A DNA stretch of 64,000 nt from Torymus aiolomorphi (lineage: Eukaryota > Arthropoda > Insecta > Hymenoptera > Torymidae): NCBI GenBank assembly GCA_036365515.1, contig CM070877.1, forward strand, positions 112,484,011-112,548,010, in the 5' to 3' direction. A program made the translations under genes and the position numbers. The notes under the pieces were generated by a model that made no database searches, had not been told where the DNA came from, and was given only the letters and a program-made list of their open reading frames with translations. Shown piece after piece: positions 36,950 through 48,900 of the stretch. Every line of letters starts with the position of its first letter. Positions within the stretch are counted from its first letter, which is position 1.

Positions 36950-39900
36950 ATTTAATTTGAACATATTTAAAGATAATACTGTATTTTATAGAATCAATAT
37001 TTTGTGGCATACAAACAAGCGAAAAGAAGAGATGACGATATCGCGATAGTTAATTTAGCTTTTAATGTCTACTTTGAACCTGGGACAAGCATTATTAAAA
37101 AAGCTTTCATGGCTTTCGGTGGCATGGCGCCAACAACTATTTTAGCAAGAAAAACGTGTGAAGCTCTGACTGGAAGGTAAATCAGTATTCAAAAAAATTA
37201 AGGTGATGTGATACCCACGCTATTACTTAATTCTGGATTCCCGTTTTTCTCCTTCAATTTTAAACTTTTTGAAAATAACTCTTTGACACGTTTCAAGTCT
37301 AATAAAGAACTATAGCGTATTAAAGAGTTTTTTCCTTAAAATTAAAAATTGAATGAGAAAAACGGGAACCCAATTTTGAGTAATAGCGTGGGTATCGCAT
37401 CACCTTAATCTAAACACTTGGGGAATATTATAAAAACATTTTTCGTGGTTGAAACCAATCTTATTGATTAAAAAACCATCAAGTCATTTCTGGATATTTG
37501 AATAAAATATTTCAATTATAAGTTTAAAAATTTTAATGTTTTTGTAAATTATAAATTCATTATAATGACAACGTTCAGCCATTGAACATTTTTAATTTAA
37601 GGACAGTGAAAAATGGCTCAAAAAGTCATTAAATGACTGTATAAAGACATCTACGAAAATGTTGTTTTTATCAAAAGTTTCCTATATACATATTATCATC
37701 ATGTTTAAACATTAACTTCCTTTAGGAAATGGAATGGAGACCTCATCGAGTTCATTACGGATAAGCTTGTTGAAGAACTTCCATTATCTGGTGATGCTCC
37801 AGGTGGAATGATTTTATATCGCCGATCTTTAACTTTAAGGTATACGAAAATATTCCTCTGAATCTGTATTCTTAAATGATAATTTAATTGATAATAAACA
37901 ATAACATTTTGTGTAGTCTATTTTTCAAAGGTTTCGTGTATATAACGAAACAACTGCGTGATGACATATCTGATGCAGAACAATTACCGAAAGAGATCGA
38001 GTCTGCTGCAGAAGGTTTTCATTATGTACCCCCCAAAAGTTCGCAATATTATCAAATTGTGAGTATATTGAAACTAATGAATAAAGGGTACGTCATCGCC
38101 CCACTTGCTCGTGCGTCACTCACGTTCCTTATACTCGCCAAGCAAGGCGCTGCCGCGCCCTTTGATATTTTCTGATACATGAAATTAAACGCAAGATAAA
38201 CTAAAATTGTTGATACCTGTAGATTCCATCAAATAGAAAGACAACAGATCTGGTTGGGAAACCAATAGTCCATGCCAGTGCCTTCAAACAAGCTGCTGGA
38301 GAAGCAGTATACTTAGATGACATGCCTAAAATCGTCGGAGAGCTTTATGCAGCACTCGTTTTGTCAATGAAACCACATGCTAATATTTTGAATATCGATA
38401 CATCACAAGCTTTTGCGATGAAAGGAGTTGTCGCTTATTATGATGCAAATGACATTCCTGAGCACTGTAGATACGTTGGACCAGTTTTGCACGATGAAGA
38501 AGTATTTGTCTCCAGAAAGGTACATAATAAATTTTCTATGAATAAATTATATAATTATAATAGATATTGACATATCGCTAAAGGTATAATTATAAAAAAC
38601 TAAATATTTTTCAAAGGTAACGAGCCAGGGGCAAATTATCGGAGTAATTGTAGCAAAAGATCAATGTACAGCTCAAAAGGCAGCAAGGATAGTAAAAGTA
38701 GATTATGAAGATCTGCAACCTGTTATAATATCTATTGAGGTAATTAAATGGATTGCTACACTATTCTACTTAGTCGCTATAATGTAAGTCATAATGTAAA
38801 GCTTTTTTCTACATATGCACTTTAAATAAAGGAACAGGAAGCATAGAATATTCAATTAAAGTGGCATAAGAGATAAAACTTCTTTTAGCAATAAATTTGA
38901 TTTTTTATAACTATGAACTTTTATTAGGATGCAATAAAAGTAAAGTCATTTTACGAGGGCAGCGGAAAAAACATAACCATGGGAGACGTCGAAAAAGGAT
39001 TTCTGGAATCCGATCACGTATTAGAAGGTGAAGCGAGGATGGGTGGACAGGAACACTTTTACCTGGAAACGAATTGCTCATACGTGATTCCACGAGAAGA
39101 AGATGAACTCGAAATTTTCTGTTCCACGCAGCACCCTTCAGAAATTCAGAAACTTGTTGCATACGTACTCGACGTACCCATCAATAGGATCAACGTTCGC
39201 GTCAAGAGAATTGGAGGCGGCTTTGGCGGCAAGGAATCTCGCGGACACCTTATTGCTCTACCAGTTGCCCTGGCAGCTCATAGGTATATATTATGAAACA
39301 TATTTCATTTCAGCATTTCATTGATTTCTAAAGATTTTTATATAACCATCTAGTTAATGATTTAATTATTTTCTAACAGATTGAAAAAGCCTGTAAGGTG
39401 TATGTTAGATAGAGACGAAGATATGATGATAACCGGTACAAGGCATCCATTCTTTTACAAGTATAAAGTAGGTTTCACTAAGAACGGATTAATTAAAGCC
39501 ATTGAAATACATATTTACAGTAATGCTGGATACTCATTAGATCTTTCAATGTCTGTAAGTTAATTACGAAAACTTTAAAGAGTTATCTGCTATTATATAA
39601 TATATATTATTGGTAAATCAATAATAGTTATTAAAGAATAAAAGCTCATACATTATTTTAATTTTAAATAGGTGTTAGAACGTGCTATGTTCCACTTTGA
39701 AAACGCGTATAAAGTACCAAATGCCAGAGTTTATGGGTATGCCTGCAGGACTAATTTACCATCCAATACCGCGTTCCGAGGCTTTGGTGGTCCTCAAGGA
39801 ATGTTTGCTGCTGAGCACATAATTCGTCATATTGCAGATTTCCTCGGCAAAAATGTTGTTCAGCTTTCCGAAATGAATTTATACAAAGAAGGAGATACAA

Positions 39901-42900
39901 CTCATTACCATCAGAAATTAGAGAACTGCACGTTAACAAGATGTTGGAATGAATGTCTAGCATTAGCACACTATGACCAAAGAATTATAAAAATTAATCA
40001 ATTTAATGAGTAAGTACAAAATTTCCATTGTTAAAGCTTTTATTTATTTCAATTTTTTTCTGATATCGGGTCATAAGTAAAAATCGTCAAATTCAAACTC
40101 GTAAATTAACAAAAATATAAATATTTTACAGTACGTTAAAAAAATTCCACGAATAATCGCGTGAGTACTCACCTGAAGAATCTATTTTACGTGAGATATG
40201 TTAAAATCGAATTATAGACAAAATTGTTTCTGTAACAAAAGGTTTGAAAATAGTTGCATGTTAACGAGGTGGCCATAATAGGTAATATCATCCGGATGGC
40301 TTTCATAGCCTGAAAAGCGAGGCAAAAGTGGCGTCTGATTCCCTCTTTTACTTTATTCCCGCATTATACAGGAATAAAGTAACAGTCTAATTTTTTACGT
40401 CATTTATGGTGAATTGGGTTAAAACTAACAAAATTATAACACATAAATACAAAATAACTTTTTAAATCTATGAAGTGGCCACAGTGGAGATGTGAATAAA
40501 GTACTGTATGTAACACGGGACTAAAGTCGATCATTCCCTTGGGTGATCACTGCCGGGAATAATCCGCAAATTTAGTCCCTTGTTACATAATATACTATTA
40601 AACCTTTTTCTAAACAGTGTGTGCAAAGTTCGATTTTTCGAACTGATATGCGTGCGAACACTACTCGGGAGCATGCGCAAAGTAATTTACTTTATTCCCA
40701 TCTCCACTATAATGGCCACTTTATAGCCTGAAAAGCGGGGCAAAAGTTGCGCTTGATTCCTTCTTTTACTTTATTCCCGCATATGCGGGACATAGACTGG
40801 TGCGTAAAAAGATTTTTAGCTCATGTGACTTCTCTCACTCGCTTCGCTCATGCGAAAAACGTCGCATGAGCTAAGTAATCACCTTTTGCACCCATGTCGG
40901 AATGTACTATTATGTCTCGCATATAGGAATACAGTAACATTGTCTAAAGTTTTAAGTTTATAGGAAATTTGGTTAAAACTATAACAAAATTATAACTCAT
41001 AAATACAAAATAATTTTTCAAATCTATACAGGACTAAAGTCGATCATTCGCTTGGGTGATCACTGCTCGCTTCGCTACGCTCGCTCGAGCAGTGAACTCA
41101 CCCGCAGGAATAGTCAGCGACTTTAGTACCTTCCCTAGTGGAAATAATAAATATTAATAACTGCAAATAATAATAAATAACTGTGAGAAACTGTAAATAA
41201 CTATTATAAATCGTTTGGTTTGAGACGTAAACAACAGTTAGTTTCAGTTATTATCAGTTATTTGCAGTTATTTGCAGTTATTTGCAGTTATTTACAGTTA
41301 TTTACAGTTATTTACAGTTATTTACTGTTATTTTCAATTATTGACAGTTTTGTAAAATATTAACTGTCGAAATAAAGACTTTCAGAGCAGTTAATAATAG
41401 TTACCTCAAATTTGTTGCAGTTATTTACAGTTATTTACAGGTATTTTCAGTTATTTGCAGTATTTGTTAATAGAAACTGTAATTATTACTATAGAGAAGA
41501 AATAAAACTGTTAATAACTGTAAATAACTGTAAATAACTGTAAATAACTGTAAATAACTGTAAATAACTGTAAATAACTGTAAACAACTGTTAATATCTG
41601 CTATTAACGTCTCAAACCAAACAATTTATAACAGTTATTTACAGTATTTAACAGTTATTTTCAGTTTCTTACGAAGACGATTTTTGCTAGGGTTGTTACA
41701 TAATGCACTATTTCGTACTGGAAACGAAATCTATTTAAATATAATAATTTTATTAATATTTTTACTTAGGTAAGGGGCGCCCCCCTCCCACCCCTGGCGG
41801 GGGCTTCGCAACCTGCGCCCGCACCATTGGCTGCGACCCTGAACCCTGTTCCGCCCCATCTTTTCCGGCTTAAGATGGCTCTATGATTAAAATCGACGTT
41901 CATTATAAAGATTTTTTTCAATTATACTTCGCATATTTACTACATAACATAAGTAACGGCATAACTTGAAAGGACGACACTTTAAGGACGCTCTTGCACG
42001 ACAATACAGTTTGTGCGCTCAGCGAGAGCACAAACTATACCAAACATGTCGTTCTGTCTCTCTCGCTCTCGTGCACGTCGTCTGCTATTTGTGTTTATAA
42101 TCATGAATTAAAGGAAATTTCCCACGGCTACGTACAATTTACAAGGTGTGGTTTGAAAGGGGAAGCCGCAATCTTTACGCCATATGTCTTTTACTGGTCA
42201 AAAATTTGATCCCTTTTCAGAAATACTCGACTTAACCTATTTTTTCCCGCCGTCCCATAAGAGTACATGTAAAATATGATAAGTTCAAACGTTAATTTCT
42301 CAAAATTTTCCACGGTTACAGGGTAAAATAAACATACCACAAGATTCGGTACATCTTGAACTATTGAAAATGTTATATCCCAGTTTGAAAATTTTCATGC
42401 AAGAGCGTCCTTAAGTAACGAAAACAATTTTTTGTGACAAAATTTCACTTGTCAAAGTAGATAAAAATAAATTCAATAAAACACTGGAATATTTTTTAAT
42501 TTTTGTCCGATTTTAATTTGGAAGGTCTCATTTTTTTTCTTGTTCAATTTCAGGGGGAACCAATATAAAAAATGGAAAATTATCAAGATCTATAGAGTTA
42601 CGTTCAATTGTTTATAAGGATGTGCGTGTTTTTTTACAATAAAAGGACGTAAGTTTGCAAGTCTTGATAATTTTCCGTTTCTTTTTTTTTTTTTATATTG
42701 GTAATCCTCTTAAAATTGAACAAGGAACTAAATCAGACCTTCCAAATTAAAATCGGATAGAAATTAGAAAAGATACCGGTGTTTTATTGATTTTTTTTAG
42801 ATGGTGTAGTACCTATCTACTTTGGCAACAGATAAATTTTCTCAGAAAAAATTGTTTTCGTTACTTAAAGTGCCGTTCTTTCAAGTTATGTCATTATTAA

Positions 42901-45900
42901 TTATGGTATAGTATACGAAGTAGTCAATGTAAAAAATCTTTATATTTAACGTCGATTTTAACCATAGAGCCACCTTAAGCGCTGGCACTAGTCAGGCCGC
43001 ACACTCGGGCCACAAGTCACTGCAGGCGGCACTAATCGGGAAAAAAGTAGACACACGAGTATAAGCGTCGCAGTTTCTAGGAGTGAGGTTATGTGACGTT
43101 TTCGAAAAAATTGTATACTACTCTCGGGAGCAATGAGGGCTATGAACATCCGCGAGACATAGCCCTATTCAGTTAGCACACGTTATGTCCCATTTCTCTT
43201 TCTGGCCCCCCAATTTATAACTTTTTATTCACAATATTTAACGTTTCTTCACATTTTACTTACTTTTTTTATCTATATTCTTCATTGAAAAATTATTTTA
43301 CTTCTACATTCTTACATTTACATACACATTCTTACACTTTTTTACATTTTATCACATGTTCTTACAAATTTTTATGTTTTCTTACGTTTATTTACATTTC
43401 ATTAGGGGTGTCGGACTGTTCGAAATTCGAACTACTCGGTCTGAATTCTCGACTTGAGTTCGTCGAGTTGAGTCGAACCCATTACTCGAATGTATCGAAC
43501 TACTCGAACTCAATCGCATAATCCGAAATGATCAGACAGTTTGATCGACTTTGAACTGTTCGACATGATCGAACTGTCCGAAATAATCGAACTGTTCGAA
43601 GTACGATCGAACTGTCCAAAATAATCGAACTGTTCGAAGTACGATCGAACTATTCGAAATAATCGAACTGTTCGATACGATCGAACTGTTCGAAGTCCCA
43701 TCGAATTGTCCGAAATAATCGAACTGTTCGAAGTCCGATTCAACTATTCGAAATGATCAAATTGTTCAATATATTCGAACTGTTGGAAATAATCAAACTA
43801 TTCGATATGATTAAACTATTCCAAGTCCGATTGAATAGTTCAAAATAATAAAACAGTCTGAACTTCGATGGCTGGTTCGAAATGATCTAATTGTTCCGAA
43901 CAATTGGGATATCCAAACTTAAACATAGTTAGAGTAAAGGTATTTTTTAACTAGTTATTATTCTATATAACTATTTCAGATTCAAACAAAATATAATTTG
44001 GTTCATATCTTGCACTTAACGTACGAAGAAACTAATTTGTTAAATTTGTAAATGCAAGAATGACGTCTTTTTATATTTTATTTGAAATTTGATGTATCGA
44101 TAAAGAAAATGATGTTATAATACATAGAGAAATTTATTAATAGACCAAGACTTATAAAATCATGGTAGCTCTAGTAGAAATTACATACTAAAAATATATG
44201 GTGCGAAAACAAACTGTCAAAAGTACACAGAGAAAATAAAACCTTTACATATAACCAGCCATTACTTTGAAAACTACAAGCAAGTAGTATTGGCCACAAA
44301 ACCCAAATTATGTAAATATTACAAAATATTTTATATCATTAACTTCTCCTCGTTTTAATAGAAAATATCCGTTTTTTCATATTTAATTCACATTTCTTAA
44401 TAGTTAAGAAATATGATTTCACCGCGTTATTAAAATAAATTTACTCGATAGTTCGCAAATAATTATGGGGGATCGAAATCATTTTAATAAAATTATTTTA
44501 AAATAACTAATACCGTTTAATAATAGAATATTTAGTTTAAAGGAAGAAAATCTGCATCAAATCTATGGGGCCTTTGGTATATATCGTGGCGTGGGAGAAA
44601 GAACGTCACATCTCACATCCGAGGTCATTCAGGGGGGTTTTCGAACCGCTCATTTCGATTTTGAGATCTATTTTAGTGTACAATGTAACGCGCATGCGCA
44701 GTAGACGATTTTTGTGCAAATTAAAGCCTTTAGCGCTAATCTGAGGGTACCCAAGGAGTTTTTCGAGTTGCCGAGCTCGTTGCCGAGGTCTATTTACGTA
44801 TATGACTACACGCGCAGTGGGTTTTATAGTAAAAATTCCTATGTGTTCAATAATGTTTACTATGTACATAGCAATTTTTACTACAATACAATAAAACATA
44901 GTAATTATTTTGATATTGCAAGTATGTCTCGACATTACTATCTATTATAGTAATTTTTATTATATCATCTTTAGACTTTTAGATTTGGGCAAAAATCGTC
45001 TCCAGGGCATGCGCGTGTAGTCATATACTCAAAGAAACCTCAGAATCGAACTCAGCGACACCATTGATTTGCGCAAAAATCGTCTCCTGGGCACGCGCGT
45101 GCAGTCATACACTTAAATAATGCTCTTTTATACTATCATCCGAGTCATAAGTATATGAAACTGACTTACATTTAACAATGCTTTTTATTTTTCCTGTGAT
45201 GGATTCAATTGCATTTAGGCTTGTTTTTTTTCGATACATATATTTTATCAAAGCAGATTAAATATAACTTGTTTCATCACAAAAGAATAAGGAGCATACA
45301 TAAACGTTGCAAATACACATATATTTATGAAACAACGTTAAATATCAAAGAATATTGATATATACAAGTTGTGGATTGAAATTATCCAATATTTAAGACT
45401 CAAACTGACGGTATGATTGTGTACAGTTAATACCATACTCAGATGGTAACGCAGGTTTGTTGCCTGAAATCGAGTATGCGTCGGACCGCCTTACGTCGGT
45501 CTATGTTTCTCTTTTTTTACTCCTTCTGAGATTCGAGACTCTATGGTTCGTATTCGACGTGATTGGAATAATTTGACATAAATTGAATAGTCCGACTTGA
45601 TTCGGACAGTTTGACGAAATCGAATAGTCCAACCTGGTCCGAATAGTTCGATAAAATCGAATAATCCGACTTGGTTCGAACAGTCCGACGAAACCGAATA
45701 GTTCGATCTCGTTCGAACAGTTCGACGAAATCGAGTAGTTCGATCTGGTCCAAACAGTTCGATAAAATCGAGTAGTTCAATATCGCCCGAACAGTTCGAT
45801 AAAATCGAGTAGTTCGGTCACGTCCGAGTAGTTCATTTGATTCGAACAGTTTGATTGTGTACGAGTAGTTCGTATGATGTTGAACAGTTCAAAGTATCGA

Positions 45901-48900
45901 GTATTCGACTCGAGTTCGAAAAAATAGTTCGATACTGTTCAAACACGTCGAGTCGAGTATTCGTGCATCCCTACATTTCATTATATTTTTTTACAAATTT
46001 ATAAGTTAATAAAAATTTTATAACTTTTTTTTATGTTTTCTTACATTTTTATACGATTTTTAACATTTTTTCACGATTATTTATATAAATAGATTTTTTA
46101 TATTAACAGAATTTAATTTTTTTTTTAATTTTTGAAATGTAAGAATTTGTATTAAAATGTAAAATTATGTAAGAAAATGTGAATTTCTATAAGAAAATGT
46201 TAAATGTTACAGTTTCTTACAAATGATGCCTTTTTTATACGGATTTGTACGTTTTCTTAAATTCCCTAGCGGAAATAAAAAATGTTAATAACTGTAAATA
46301 ACTGTAAAAAACTGTAAAAAACTGTTAATAACTGTAAATAACTGTAAATAACTGTTTGAATTGAGACAGTAATAACAGTTTTTTACAGTTATTTACAGAT
46401 ATTTACAGTTATTTACAGTTATTTACAGTTTTTTATAGTTATTTACAGTTTTTTTTAAAATAATACTGTAGAAATGAAGGTACTGATAAAAGTTATTAAC
46501 AGTTATTAACAATTTTTTACAGATATTTACAGTTATTTACAGTTATTTAAAGATATTTACAGTTATTTACAGTTTTGTTGATAAAAATAAAGTTGTTATT
46601 ATAGCGAAAAAATTTTATTCTGTATAACTGTAAATATTTGTAAATAACTGTAAATAACTGTAAATATCTGTAAAAAATTGTTAATAACTGTTAATAACTT
46701 TTATCAGTACCTTCATTTCTACAGAATTATTTTAAAAAAGCTGCAAATAACTGTAAAAAAACTGTAAAAAACTGTAAATAACTATAAATAACTGTAAATA
46801 TCTGTAACTAACTGTAAATAACGGTTATTACTGTCTCAATTCAAACAGTTATTTACAGTTACTTACAGTTTTTTACAGTTTTTTACAGAAACGATTTCCG
46901 CTAGGGTTTATGTGAAAATAAAGCAATGAATCAAATAATTCCAGAAATGTAAGAAAGTTTAAAAAAAAGTAAGAGAAAGTGTGAAAACGTAGGATTTTTT
47001 GTAAAAAACGGTAAACTGTTACGGTTTTTTTGTACAAATGATGATATTTTCTTACACATTTTTATGTTTTCTTATATTTATGTGAAAATAAAATAAAAAA
47101 CGAAAAATTGAAAAAAATATAAAAAAAAGTAATGAAACGTAAGAAAAGATATAAGATAATGTAATAAAATGTAAAAAAACGTCCGAAATCCATCATCAAT
47201 GTACGATTTGTTACATTTTCTTAGGATTTCTTACTTTTTGTAACATTTTTTCACATTTTCTTAACACTTTCAATTTTCACTGGAGTATATAGTCGCTCCT
47301 GGGAGTGAACGAGTTAAACGAGTTAATATGAAAATACGAAGTATTATTGGCAATTAAAAATTTTTATTTTAGAGAACACAGATACAGGAAAAAAGGATTG
47401 GCTATTGTACCAACGAAATTTGGTATTGCTTTTACAGCTTTATTTTTAAATCAGGGTGGTGCACTTGTTCATGTATACACGGATGGCTCTGTATTATTAA
47501 GTCATGGAGGTACTGAAATGGGCCAAGGATTACATACAAAAATGATTCAGGTATATTATTTTCTAAAACAACATTATATAAGAAGACATACAAAAAAAAT
47601 AGTAATACTTATTTATTAAATGTAGATAGCTAGTAGAATATTAAAAGTTAAACCGAAAAAAATACACATTGCTGAAACAGCAACTGACAAAGTGCCAAAT
47701 ACTTCAGCAACAGCTGCCAGTGCAGGTTCAGACTTAAATGGAATGGCAGTAATGGTAAATAAGTACATTGATTTATTAATCGATATATAGTTTACGATTT
47801 TATCAGAAATTTCTTTTTAAATATTTTTCAGAATGCCTGTAATGAAATAATGAAACGAATACAGTACATTATTGATGGAAATCCCGAAGGAACATGGGAA
47901 GATTGGATAAAACAGGCTTATTTTGATAGAATTAGTCTGTCAGCTACTGGATTCTATAGGACCTCAGGTATAGGATATGATTTCTTCACAAATTCAGGAA
48001 CACCATTCAATTACTTTACGTATGGTGCAGCTTTGTCTGAAGTTGAAATAGATTGCCTTACTGGAGATCATCAGGTATAAAATTTTACTAGAATTTTAAT
48101 CATACATGAAAATTGATACAAATTTATACTTTCAAATTTGTTTCGTTGATCACTCATTTTCCAAATATTTAGATAAGGTAATATCGATGTTAATGAGTTC
48201 AAAATGATGTAGTTTTTATTTGTGCAACGTTTCGGTAGCTGATTCGCTACCCTTATCAAGCACTGAAATTTATTAATACAAAATAGATACAAGGTCACAA
48301 ATAAACAAAAAATATATATAACATACAATATCCAAACTGCACGTCGAGCTTACCTAAAGATTTCTGTTAAATAATTAACACCGTCATATACAAAATACTA
48401 CACACATTCTTCGTTCTGCAAAAATAGAGCCAATAATGTGAAATATATAAAACCTTTGCACAGAGATCAGCCTCAAATAAATATAATTGTTACCTGATTT
48501 CTTAGGTAAAAATAATCTAAATGTTAACGAAATCATTTCCACCTTCGTAAATCGAATAAATTAGGACGACACAGTAATAAATTAATAAATATAACACAAC
48601 AATTTAATAAATTAACACAGAAGAGAAGCAAAGACAGTCAAAGTAAATAAAAGGAACGTAAACAAGTAGCTGTCTGATATACTATTTAAAATTATGACAG
48701 CTGATATATTGATGTCAATAACTAAGTAATAACAAAGCAATTTACCCAGTACATTGCAGTCATAATCTATAAAACTTATTTGACTATTAATTAAATAAAT
48801 AATAGAAGAATTTCCTGTTAAAAGTCCTATTTTATTAAAACAAAGGTCAATACTATTATAAAATAATAAAATACATCAAGTCAAACCTTAAAAAATTTTT

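Noticed and set aside
36770..36964. Open frame with a poly-Asn run
   Set aside because: Mostly the TTA/TTG microsatellite; the remainder overlaps LINE debris and runs on the strand opposite to Xdh.
38911..39969. Minus-strand open frames overlapping Xdh exons
   Set aside because: Shadows of conserved Xdh coding sequence on the opposite strand.
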